In this document: positions 36,856-44,704 of the stretch, piece after piece
Layout of the letters: each line of letters starts with the position of its first letter
How positions within the stretch are numbered: position 1 is the first letter of the stretch
Assembly (NCBI GenBank): GCA_017543025.1
Contig: JAFYGX010000151.1
Coordinates: forward strand, 1 to 47,433
DNA: 47,433 nucleotides
DNA from: Solobacterium sp.
GTDB lineage: Bacteria; Bacillota_I; Bacilli_A; Erysipelotrichales; Erysipelotrichaceae
Reading direction: 5' to 3'
Position numbers and translations under genes: made by a program
Notes under the pieces: generated by a model
Seen by the model: the letters and a program-made list of their open reading frames with translations, nothing else
The model's database searches: none
Told to the model about the DNA's origin: nothing

Positions 36856-37688
36856 AACACTTCTCCCTCAAACGCCTCCAGCTGCGAGTGAGCGCCCATT
36901 TCATCAAGGATCAGCCTGACCAGGCGGTCCAGCGCACTCCCGTCCCGGTAATCTGCCGGTGCCATGAAATCTGCCCGCTGTTCTTTCAGAAGTTTTTCCG
37001 TTTCAATCGCCGCCTTTGCCTTTGCCGGATTGTAGACCGCAATCGCCCGGCCGCCGTTCAGCTTCACTACCCGCATGCACGGTACATCTGTCAGGCCATC
37101 GGCAATATAGATCATCCGGTTGAACGGTATCTCCCGCTTTTCATGCGGTATCCACCGGTTGAGGTCTCTGTCATTGCTTTCATCGAGCACCTGCTTGTTG
37201 ATGCGGAAGATATACTGCGTCTTTGTCGTGTAATTAACAACCTGCGCAGGCCACTGCGCAATGCCGTTTTCATCATAGAAATACCTGCAGGCATAAATTT
37301 TCCTGATCTGCGGGGCAATCGAGCTGTCTTCAATAATCTCCTCCATTCCGGAAGATATGATGTAGTGCTCAATGGAAAGACCAGCCTGTTTTCCGTATTC
37401 ATTGATCCGCTCAAACCAGTCCGTGACGCCGGGATACAGATTGATCGCCTTGCCGAGTCCGGAAAAATCCGATCTGCGCAGCGGATGCCCCGCATCCTCA
37501 AACTTTTTCTTCAGCATGTACAGATATGCACTGATTCCGTCCATCCGGTTTTTCTGTGCAAGTTCTTCCACTTCGCCCCAGAACGCACCGGCTTTCTCAT
37601 AGCCAAGCGAAGGAATCAGGCTGTATTCCTGCATATCTCTGTCACATAAGGTTTTGTCGAAATCGTAAAGTAACGCTGCCTTTTTCAT
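36852..37688 (-). CDS. HAD-family phosphatase
   Basis: This 278-residue cytosolic protein has the haloacid dehalogenase motifs in order: DFDKTLC, with the nucleophile Asp and general acid Asp; ISSGM with the motif II Ser; and IADGLTDVP, the metal-binding motif IV. The long insert between the first two motifs is helical and probably forms the cap. Substrate is unknown. The ATG at 37688 follows AGGTG; the GTG at 37694 is less likely. The PepV terminator ends only 18 bases upstream, so this operon may be fed by read-through. It is coupled to the amidase-like gene. Confidence 0.88.
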   Translation of the reverse strand: MKKAALLYDFDKTLCDRDMQEYSLIPSLGYEKAGAFWGEVEELAQKNRMDGISAYLYMLKKKFEDAGHPLRRSDFSGLGKAINLYPGVTDWFERINEYGKQAGLSIEHYIISSGMEEIIEDSSIAPQIRKIYACRYFYDENGIAQWPAQVVNYTTKTQYIFRINKQVLDESNDRDLNRWIPHEKREIPFNRMIYIADGLTDVPCMRVVKLNGGRAIAVYNPAKAKAAIETEKLLKEQRADFMAPADYRDGSALDRLVRLILDEMGAHSQLEAFEGEVL

Positions 37689-37706
37689 AATCACCTGTAT
37701 TTATAT

Positions 37707-37732
37707 CAAAACGACACGCCGGAACGTGCCGT
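37707..37732 (-). terminator. Terminator or attenuator after pepV
   Basis: On the minus strand ACGGCACG pairs with CGTGTCGT (one G-T pair) and TTTTGAT follows. It begins 5 bases after the pepV stop and ends 18 bases before the HAD-phosphatase start. Confidence 0.72.
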
Positions 37733-37737
37733 ACAGA

Positions 37738-39099
37738 TCAGATCGCAAGAAGTTTCAGAAGTGCGTTCACGTAGATTTCCGTCTGCAGCAGCAGCTCATC
37801 AATCCGAACGTTTTCATTTGCGTCATGAATCCGGTAATCCCGGTCCGGAAACGCGCATCCGAAGGCAATCGTATTGCGGATGCCCTTTGCATAGGTTCCG
37901 CCGCCGGTAACAATCGGCTTACTGCCATAATCGCCGGTCACCTCCTGATAGGCACTGAGCAGACCGGAAACCAGCTGAGAATCCACTGGGAAATAGAGCG
38001 GTTCGGTTCTGCCGGTTATTTCAATCCGTCCGTTTTCATCTTCCATCCGTCCGGCCATGGCTTTCAGAACAGACTTCACGCTCATTGTCACCGGGAAACG
38101 GATATCGATCGTACCGGAAATCACGCCGTCGTTCATTTCAATCGTTCCGATATTCAGCGTCAGCACCCCGAACTCGTCTTCCAGCTTTGCGTCGAGACCA
38201 CGGCCGTCCGACTGCAGGCCGAAATGACTGCAGTAGAACTCAACAAACGGATCCTGCATGCCGGCATCCTTCAGCCCCGCCATCAGACAGGAGATCGCGT
38301 TGATGCCCAGTTCCGGCGTACTGGCATGGGCTGCCTTGCCGAATACGGTCACAATCACACAGCCATCGCCGTCTTCCATGGTGAAGTCGATATTCAGGTT
38401 ATTGAACCAGTCCTTCAGCTTCTTGGAAGAAAAACTGCTCTTCGGCAGCTTCGCCTCGCACCGCGCACATACAACATTGCCTGCGGTTCCGCCGCGTATA
38501 TCCAGAATACTGGTCTTTTTCGAACAGAACTTCCCGTGCAGCATTCCCTTTTCTCCATGCACGCCAGGGAATGCGCCGTCCGGGGTAAATCCGTAGTCGA
38601 CATGTCCTTCCTTTTCAACGTAATATCGCAGACACTCCGATCCGGACTCTTCATTTGTCCCCATAATCAGACGAATCCGCTTATTCAGCGGTACTCCCAT
38701 ATCACGGAGAACCTTCAGTGCGATCATGGAAGCCACCACAGCTCCCTTATCATCTGCGACACCGCGGCCGTACAGAATTCCGTCTTTTTCTGTCATCACA
38801 AACGGGTCGGTATCCCAGCCATCACTCTGTACCGCAGGAACAATATCGAGATGACCGATGATGCCGATCACTTCTTTTCCTTCTCCCAGTTCTGCGTAGC
38901 CGATGTAATCATCCAGATTCCGCGTATGGAAACCGTCCTGTTCCAGCATGCCAAGCGCAGTGCGCAGCGCCTGCTTCGGTCCCTGTCCGAACGGAGCTCC
39001 CGGCTCCGGATTTCCTTCTTTACTGTTGATTGCCACCAGAGTTCCAAGCCGATCTACGATCTCGTCACGGTAGCCGACAACCATAGTCTGAACATTCAT
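37738..39099 (-). CDS. pepV: Dipeptidase PepV (Sapep family)
   Basis: This 453-residue protein is a member of the M20 metallopeptidases. Metal-binding and catalytic motifs are GHLDIVPA, ADDKGAVVA, GTNEESGS and, near the end, TGGGTYAKGI. The length and the large lid domain between them fit PepV and related bacterial Sapep enzymes, which cleave dipeptides in the cytosol with two metal ions. AAAGGAG precedes the ATG. It follows the exonuclease gene by 61 bases on the same strand, so it may share its transcript, and has a terminator of its own. Confidence 0.93.
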   Translation of the reverse strand: MNVQTMVVGYRDEIVDRLGTLVAINSKEGNPEPGAPFGQGPKQALRTALGMLEQDGFHTRNLDDYIGYAELGEGKEVIGIIGHLDIVPAVQSDGWDTDPFVMTEKDGILYGRGVADDKGAVVASMIALKVLRDMGVPLNKRIRLIMGTNEESGSECLRYYVEKEGHVDYGFTPDGAFPGVHGEKGMLHGKFCSKKTSILDIRGGTAGNVVCARCEAKLPKSSFSSKKLKDWFNNLNIDFTMEDGDGCVIVTVFGKAAHASTPELGINAISCLMAGLKDAGMQDPFVEFYCSHFGLQSDGRGLDAKLEDEFGVLTLNIGTIEMNDGVISGTIDIRFPVTMSVKSVLKAMAGRMEDENGRIEITGRTEPLYFPVDSQLVSGLLSAYQEVTGDYGSKPIVTGGGTYAKGIRNTIAFGCAFPDRDYRIHDANENVRIDELLLQTEIYVNALLKLLAI

Positions 39100-39160
39100 T
39101 TTAATGCTCCTTTGATAAGAATCACATATCGCTGTTATTTTACCAAATTACAGCAGAGGT

Positions 39161-39916
39161 TTACCAGATTACTTCCAGTCCTACCGGGCAATGATCACTG
39201 CCCGTAATGTCATTGAAAATCATGGCGTCTTTCACATGTGCACTCAGACGGTCTGAGACCACGAAGTAATCGATCCGCCATCCGGCGTTATTCTTCCGTG
39301 CATTGAAGCGATAGCTCCACCAGCTGTACTTCACGGTATCCGGGTAAAGCTTCCGGAATGTATCGGTGAAGCCGCAGGCAAGCAGTCTGCTGAACTCCGC
39401 GCGCTCTTCATCGGTAAAGCCGGCGTTCTTCCGGTTCGCAGCAGGATTTTTTATGTCGATCTCTTCGTGCGCCACGTTGAGATCGCCGGTATAGATGACC
39501 GGTTTTGTCTGATCGAGCTTCTGCAGATGCGCCCGCAGATACCCTTCCCACTCCACACGGTAATTCAGTCTCGCAAGTCCTTCCTTGGAGTTTGGCACAT
39601 AGGCGCAGACAAACCAGAAATCCGGGTATTCCAGCGTAATGACTCTTCCTTCTTCTGTCTCGTCGCCTTCAATGTCATAGAGCACCTGCAGCGGCTCCTC
39701 TTTCGCATAGACCAGCGTACCGCTGTAGCCTTTTCGCACAGCGCTGTTCATATAGCGGTGATAACCCTCAAACTTCAGACTGTCTTCCAGCTGTTCCGGC
39801 TGCATTTTGGTTTCCTGAATCGCAAACAGATCTGCATCTGCCGCCCGGAAGAATTCCGGAAATCCTTTTTTCGCACAGGCTCTCAGCCCGTTCACATTCC
39901 ACGAAATCAGCTTCAT
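39161..39916 (-). CDS. xth: Exodeoxyribonuclease III (AP endonuclease)
   Basis: This 251-residue enzyme belongs to the ExoIII/ExoA family, which cuts DNA at abasic sites and trims 3' ends in base excision repair. The motifs are complete: SWNVNGLRA at the start, IQETKM with the metal-binding Glu, GDLNVAHEEIDIKNP with the catalytic Asp and Asn, WWSYRF, WRIDYF and GSDHCPV with the final Asp-His pair. It overlaps the stop of the aminopeptidase gene by ATGA, so it is translated together with it. Confidence 0.96.
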   Translation of the reverse strand: MKLISWNVNGLRACAKKGFPEFFRAADADLFAIQETKMQPEQLEDSLKFEGYHRYMNSAVRKGYSGTLVYAKEEPLQVLYDIEGDETEEGRVITLEYPDFWFVCAYVPNSKEGLARLNYRVEWEGYLRAHLQKLDQTKPVIYTGDLNVAHEEIDIKNPAANRKNAGFTDEERAEFSRLLACGFTDTFRKLYPDTVKYSWWSYRFNARKNNAGWRIDYFVVSDRLSAHVKDAMIFNDITGSDHCPVGLEVIW

Positions 39917-41712
39917 ACCCGTTTCAGGCCCTTTGTGACAGTTCTCAGCCAGGACTTTTCCTTGCCGGAAAGACGCGGGCTGAGCGTCTCATAAACCTTT
40001 TTGTGATATGCGTTGAGCAGTGCGATCTCTTCATCATCCAGATATTTCAGATCGATCGCTTCCGGCTCATACGGACACATGGTGAGGTTTTCAAACTCCA
40101 GCCAGCGGCCGTAGAAATTCTTTTCCGTTTCAACAACCAGCAGTTCATTTTCAATCCGGATTCCAAGCTTATCCGGCAGATAGACGCCCGGTTCATCCGT
40201 CACAATCATTCCCGGTTCGAGAACAGCTGCTCCGCGTTTCCCCCAGGCAACGGAGTGGGGGCCTTCATGAACCGAAAGCACATGACCCACGCCATGGCCG
40301 GTGCCGCACTGATAATCGATATGTTCATTCCACAGCGGACGGCGCGCCAGAATATCCAGATTGTTGCCGCAGGTACCGTAAAGAAATTTCGCACCCATCA
40401 GCGCAAGATGACCTTTGAGCACTTTTGTATACAGCTTTTTTTCTTCAGCCGTCAGTTTTCCGACCGCAATCGTCCGGGTGATATCGGTTGTGCCGTCTCT
40501 GTACGTTCCGCCCGAATCCACCAGCAGAAACCCTTTCGGCCTGATTGCGGAATGGGACGCTTCCGTTGCGCAGTAATGCATCATCGCTGCATTTGCCTGA
40601 TAACCGCAGATGGTAGTAAACGAAGGCTCAATGTAATCTTCCTGTTCTGCCCGCAGCTCATACAGATGGTTCTGCGCGCTGACCTCAGTCAGCTGTCCGT
40701 CTGCCGCATTCTGCTTGATCCAGTACAGGAATTTCACCATCGCAATGCCGTCTTTGATATGCGCTTCCTTTGTGCGTTCAATCTCGGTTTCATTTTTCAC
40801 AGCCCGGAACGCAACGATCGGAGACGGCTCGTTCAGAATCGTATTGGATGGTTTCAGATGGGAATAGAGCGCAGCGCTTAACCGGTCAAGTTCAACCCAT
40901 ACATTCCAGTTTTCCAGTTTCTCCAGGTCTTCTCCCAGCATCGCATACGGACGCACCTTGATGCCGTTTGCCGCAAAGTGCTTCTTCGCCTCCGGGCTGA
41001 CTTTTTCAAAATCAGTAATATAGTAATGAACCCGGGTTCTGGTAACCATGGCAAATGCATAGGCAACCGGCGTGCACGCAATATCATTGCCGCGGATATT
41101 CAGCAGCCAGCAGGGATCTTCCAGTCTGGTCAGAATCAGCGCATCCGCCTTTTTTTCCTGCATCTTCTCCCTTACCCGCTCAATCCGCTCTGCGGTCTCT
41201 TCTCCGGTATACTCTGAATCCAGCACCCAGATCGGATCAGCCGGCATATACGGACGATCTTTGCCCCATACTTCACCGGCAAAATCCTCATCCATCCGGA
41301 TTTTCGCCTTCTTTTTCTTCAATGCATCTGCCAGCTTCTTCGCGGTCATCGTACTGACCACTCTGCCGTCAAATCCAAGCACACCGTTCGCAGGCGTATG
41401 CTCAATCATGAATTCAACCGGATCAGGAACTCCCTCCTGCCGCATCCGCATCAGTGTGACGCACGTTCCTTCCAGTTCATGTTCTGCCTGGGTGAAATTA
41501 CGTCCGTCCGTCCAGAGTCCTGCAAACTCCTGCGTGATGATCACACAGCCGTAATCACCGGTAAACCCGGAAAGAAACGATTTGCACTGAAAATATGATG
41601 CCGTATATTCCTCCGACAGATGATCATCTTCATTCGGAACATAATATACGTCAACTTTCCGCTTCTTCATCAGAGCGCGCACTTCATTGATTCGTTCATC
41701 TACAGTAAGCAT
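39913..41712 (-). CDS. pepP: Xaa-Pro aminopeptidase (aminopeptidase P family)
   Basis: This 599-residue protein has two creatinase-like N-terminal domains and a C-terminal M24 metallopeptidase domain. Metal ligands are visible: DSGGTYRDGTTDITRT supplies two Asp, GTGHGVGHVLSVHEGP the His, and DEPGVYLPDKLGIRIENELLV two Glu. Enzymes of this long type release the N-terminal residue next to Pro. The product is cytosolic, with no signal peptide. A long terminator hairpin on the same strand ends 31 bases upstream. It starts an operon with exonuclease III, and PepV follows. Confidence 0.93.
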   Translation of the reverse strand: MLTVDERINEVRALMKKRKVDVYYVPNEDDHLSEEYTASYFQCKSFLSGFTGDYGCVIITQEFAGLWTDGRNFTQAEHELEGTCVTLMRMRQEGVPDPVEFMIEHTPANGVLGFDGRVVSTMTAKKLADALKKKKAKIRMDEDFAGEVWGKDRPYMPADPIWVLDSEYTGEETAERIERVREKMQEKKADALILTRLEDPCWLLNIRGNDIACTPVAYAFAMVTRTRVHYYITDFEKVSPEAKKHFAANGIKVRPYAMLGEDLEKLENWNVWVELDRLSAALYSHLKPSNTILNEPSPIVAFRAVKNETEIERTKEAHIKDGIAMVKFLYWIKQNAADGQLTEVSAQNHLYELRAEQEDYIEPSFTTICGYQANAAMMHYCATEASHSAIRPKGFLLVDSGGTYRDGTTDITRTIAVGKLTAEEKKLYTKVLKGHLALMGAKFLYGTCGNNLDILARRPLWNEHIDYQCGTGHGVGHVLSVHEGPHSVAWGKRGAAVLEPGMIVTDEPGVYLPDKLGIRIENELLVVETEKNFYGRWLEFENLTMCPYEPEAIDLKYLDDEEIALLNAYHKKVYETLSPRLSGKEKSWLRTVTKGLKRV

Positions 41713-41742
41713 CTTTCAACCTCACACCCGAACATTATAAAT

Positions 41743-41806
41743 GAAAAAAAAGATTCCGTACCAGTTATGCTGTTTCTGCCGGCATTGTCTGGTTTTTACG
41801 GAATCT
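41743..41806 (-). terminator. Long terminator-like hairpin just upstream of pepP
   Basis: On the minus strand AGATTCCGTA pairs perfectly with TACGGAATCT around 36 bases, with an inner CCAG / CTGG pair, and eight T follow. It shows that something is transcribed on the minus strand upstream of 41806, and it ends 31 bases before the pepP start codon. Confidence 0.85.
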
Positions 41807-42133
41807 CTGTGTTTAAAGCTTCTGGTTCCGCGGTGATCGTTGATGCGCTTCACCGCATATCAGGCATTGGTACCTGTCTGTTTCACCGGAGTTCTGATCT
41901 CCGGATCCTGTAAAGCATTCAGTTGTTCAGTTGAAGTCATCCATTGGTCTGTCCTCAATTGCAGACATCTTTCCTTTTTCAGCTTCTGAGGAACCGGTTC
42001 CCTGAATGTTCTGCGCGATTCAGAGAACCTCACTTAATATTCGAGAAGTATCTCCTTCATGATCTGTACCTCCTCTGGAGTTCAGTTCTTCTTTACACCT
42101 TCAATATAGCCGAAATAAGATTTATGAACAGTC
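41807..42133 (-). other. Small minus-strand transcription unit with strong ribosome site and an 8-codon frame
   Basis: On the minus strand AGAGGAGGT precedes an ATG at 42060, but the frame MKEILLEY stops after eight codons at 42034. In the same frame 57 further codons follow from a GTG without a stop; in another frame MSAIEDRPMDDFN appears. The unit ends at the long terminator at 41743-41806. It could be a decayed small gene, a short leader peptide that controls pepP by attenuation, or a small RNA. No protein family is recognised. Nothing else is seen in the 500-base gap except the plus-strand nudC promoter. Confidence 0.4.
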
Positions 42134-42162
42134 TTTAAAATCAATTTTTTATCTCCTATAAT
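42134..42162 (+). promoter_or_regulatory. Promoter of the nudC / GH13 operon
   Basis: TTTAAA (42134-42139) and a perfect TATAAT (42157-42162) are separated by 17 bases, the optimal spacing. The start codon lies 51 bases after the -10 box. Confidence 0.65.
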
Positions 42163-42171
42163 TATTTTGTT

Positions 42172-42195
42172 GGGCCCGGGAAAGCCGGGAGTTTT
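42172..42195 (+). promoter_or_regulatory. Terminator-like hairpin in the nudC leader
   Basis: CCCGG and CCGGG pair around a GAAAG-type loop and are followed by AGTTTTATTTC, all between the promoter and the start codon. It looks like a weak terminator in the 5' untranslated region and may set an attenuation level. Confidence 0.4.
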
Positions 42196-42212
42196 ATTTC
42201 AGGTAGTGACAT

Positions 42213-43034
42213 ATGATACATGAAATTTCACCTCATGTGTTCCACAATGAGTGGACACCGCGCAGACCGGCGGCAGATGACATCGTTTTTGCATATGACG
42301 GCAGAAATGTGATCATGAAGCCGGATCAGACCTTTTTTCATTACAGCGAACTCGACCCCGGCCAGGAATACAGATATCTGTTTTCCATTGATGAACGGGC
42401 ATTCTTCCTTACTGAGATTCCGCAGACCAATCATGCGATTTCTCTGAATCTCAATATCGCAAGAAACTACGAACCGCGTGAACTCGGATTTGCGTGTGCA
42501 GCCGGCTGGCATCTCTATCAGTGGATGAAAACAAACTGCTTCTGCGGAGCCTGCGGCACAAAGATGATTCCGGACGGAAAAGAACGCGCCATGCGCTGTC
42601 CAACCTGCGGGCACATCGTTTACCCGCGGATAAACCCGGCTGTTATTGTCGGCGTTCTGAGTCCGGATAACCGGCTTCTGATCACCCGCTATGCGATTTC
42701 ACACGGAGAATACCGGCATGATGCGCTGGTTGCCGGCTATTGCGAAATCGGCGAGACCGTCGAAGAATGCGTCATCCGGGAAGTCGAAGAAGAAACCGGG
42801 CTCAGGGTCCGGAATCTCCGGTATTTTGCCTCCCAGCCCTGGCCGTTCTCCGGTTCACTGCTGTTCGGCTTTTTCTGTGATGCGGAAGCCTCAGAGATCA
42901 GGATTGACCGGAATGAACTGCGTTCCGCAATCTGGCGTTCTCCTTCTGATTCCTATGATGTACCGGGAAACGCCTCGCTTACCTCCAGCATGATCAGTGC
43001 CTTCCGGGAAGGTAAAATCTCTTATGGACACTGA
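42213..43034 (+). CDS. nudC: NADH pyrophosphatase (NudC-like Nudix hydrolase)
   Basis: This 273-residue protein has the layout of NudC: an N-terminal domain, a zinc ribbon (CGACG and CPTCG), and a Nudix domain with the box GYCEIGETVEECVIREVEEETG, where the REVEEETG part binds the metals. The SQPWPF segment after the Nudix box is the mark of the NADH pyrophosphatase subfamily, which also removes NAD caps from RNA. AGGTAGTG precedes the ATG. The stop lies 11 bases inside the next gene, so the GH13 gene is probably coupled to it. Confidence 0.94.
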   Translation: MIHEISPHVFHNEWTPRRPAADDIVFAYDGRNVIMKPDQTFFHYSELDPGQEYRYLFSIDERAFFLTEIPQTNHAISLNLNIARNYEPRELGFACAAGWHLYQWMKTNCFCGACGTKMIPDGKERAMRCPTCGHIVYPRINPAVIVGVLSPDNRLLITRYAISHGEYRHDALVAGYCEIGETVEECVIREVEEETGLRVRNLRYFASQPWPFSGSLLFGFFCDAEASEIRIDRNELRSAIWRSPSDSYDVPGNASLTSSMISAFREGKISYGH

Positions 43035-44331
43035 TTCCGTCATTTATCAGATTCATCCTCTCGGCTTCTGCGGCGCACCGGACAGACCTGACGGCAGCGA
43101 TTCTCACCGTATTCTGCATGTGACTGACTGGATCGGTCATCTGACTCAGCTCGGAATCACGCATGTCCTGTTCAATCCGGTCTTTGCCAGCGATCAGAAC
43201 GGGTATGACATCCGTGATCCGTTTCATATCGACCCGCGGCTTGGAACAGACGAAGACTTCCGCACTGTCTGCGATGCTCTGCACGAAGCAGGCATCGGTG
43301 TCATTCTCGACATCGTATTCAACCATGCCGGAAGAGGATTGCCGCAGTTTCAGGATGTGCTGGAAAAGAAATGGGACAGTACGTACTGCGGCTGGTTCTT
43401 TCTGAATTTTGATGATCCCTGGGCGCCGGACGGCTTTACGTACGGCAACTGGGAAGGCCATAACAACCTCGTCAAGCTGAATCTGAATCATCCGGATGTG
43501 AGAGCCTTTCTGTTTCAGGCAGCACAGCACTGGATCGAAACAGTTCAGCCTGACGGATTCCGGATCAGTTCTGCTTACTGTATGGACCGCGGTTTTCTCC
43601 GTGCGCTTTCCGATCATCTGCACGCTCTGAAACCCGATCTGTTTCTGCTCGGAGAAATGATCGGCGGTGATTATACAATTCTGCTGAATGACTGCGGCCT
43701 GGACAGCGTTACGAATTATCAGTTCCGGTCCCGGCTCTGCTCTTCGCTGAACGCCGGGTACCTGCCCGAGATTGCCGATACGCTGAACCGGCAGTTCGGC
43801 AAAGATCCGTGGTGTCAGTATACCGGCACACACCTGCTGAGCTTTGCGGACAACCATGATACCGACCGGATTGCCTCGGTTCTGAATGATCCGCGCGATC
43901 TTCCGCTTGCCTATGATCTGCTTTATGCAATGCCCGGCATCCCATGTCTCTATTACGGAAGTGAATGGGGCATCACCGGTACCCGGACATCAACCAGCGA
44001 TGATGCGGTCCGCCCGTCTCTGCAGTCGGCGGAATGGAACGCACTGACTCTGCACCTGTCTTTTCTCGCTTCCCTTCGCCGTGCCCATCCGGTTCTGTTC
44101 AGCGGTTCCTATGAGCCGGTATATACCGCCCGGCAGCAGCTGGCGTTTATCCGCCGTAATAAAACAGAGCTGTTTCTGTATGCCCTGAATACAGATGACA
44201 AAGACGCAGCGATTACGATCGGGCGTCCCCTTCCCGAGCTGAAAGATCTTCTCACCGGAGAGATCTGCAGTTCTACTCAGACACTCACGCTGAAACCAAA
44301 GCAGAGCCTGTTTCTCTGCCGCCGGTTCTGA
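43024..44331 (+). CDS. GH13 alpha-amylase family protein with the nucleophile Asp replaced by Ser
   Basis: This 435-residue protein has the GH13 barrel motifs: DIVFNH (Asp96 to His101), DGFRISSAYC (about 177-186), the acid/base Glu211 in LLGEMIGG, and SFADNHDTDRIAS with Asp279. In active enzymes the second motif reads DGxRxDxA; here the position of the nucleophile Asp is Ser182. The other two catalytic acids remain. It could be a binding protein or an enzyme with changed chemistry. No signal peptide is present. The ATG at 43024 has GGGAAGG upstream and overlaps nudC by 11 bases; a longer in-frame start at 42997 is less likely. No other starch or glycogen gene is in the window. Confidence 0.88.
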   Translation: MDTDSVIYQIHPLGFCGAPDRPDGSDSHRILHVTDWIGHLTQLGITHVLFNPVFASDQNGYDIRDPFHIDPRLGTDEDFRTVCDALHEAGIGVILDIVFNHAGRGLPQFQDVLEKKWDSTYCGWFFLNFDDPWAPDGFTYGNWEGHNNLVKLNLNHPDVRAFLFQAAQHWIETVQPDGFRISSAYCMDRGFLRALSDHLHALKPDLFLLGEMIGGDYTILLNDCGLDSVTNYQFRSRLCSSLNAGYLPEIADTLNRQFGKDPWCQYTGTHLLSFADNHDTDRIASVLNDPRDLPLAYDLLYAMPGIPCLYYGSEWGITGTRTSTSDDAVRPSLQSAEWNALTLHLSFLASLRRAHPVLFSGSYEPVYTARQQLAFIRRNKTELFLYALNTDDKDAAITIGRPLPELKDLLTGEICSSTQTLTLKPKQSLFLCRRF

Positions 44332-44416
44332 AACGAATTGCAGAAGTAAGCCGCCCTGGGCGTAATTCATCGCACCTGGAAAACACCCGCGTCAAGCCAA
44401 GCCTCACACATCAGAT

Positions 44417-44452
44417 ACGGCCAGAATTCAACTGTCCGGCCGTTTAAATCTT
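44417..44452 (+). terminator. Possible terminator of the nudC-GH13 operon
   Basis: A 6-bp GC-rich stem (ACGGCC / GGCCGT) with a 15-base loop is followed by a T-rich tract broken by AAA and C. It lies 86 bases after the GH13 stop. Confidence 0.45.
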
Positions 44453-44630
44453 TCTGGCCATTGCACACCGGTCGACTTGCGGAAACCAGCAGAAAAACCG
44501 GATTCTTCCTGTGAGGTGCAGCCCGTAACCACACATCTTTTTCAGATGTTCCGAGAATCCTGTGCAGTTACAACCCGGCCGTTTCCCATATTATCGTCTG
44601 ATTTCATAATTTTTAAATCCAGAAATGCTA

Positions 44631-44658
44631 TTATCCACGCCCGATTCTGGGATATTAT
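44631..44658 (+). promoter_or_regulatory. Possible promoter of the GH3-family gene
   Basis: TTATCC (44631-44636) and TATTAT (44653-44658) are 16 bases apart, about 46 bases before the start codon. The match is moderate. Confidence 0.4.
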
Positions 44659-44704
44659 AAAGGGCGGATGTTTCGATTTCAAACATGATTTGGAGGATTT
44701 ACAT

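Larger units (their letters stand above)
44332..44704. other. Gene-free region between GH13 and GH3 genes
   Basis: A hairpin ACGGCC / GGCCGT with TTTAAATCTTTCT after it (44417-44452) may end the nudC-GH13 transcript. A possible promoter lies at 44631-44658. A long in-frame extension of the GH3 gene to 44477 lacks a ribosome site and is not used. Confidence 0.5.
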
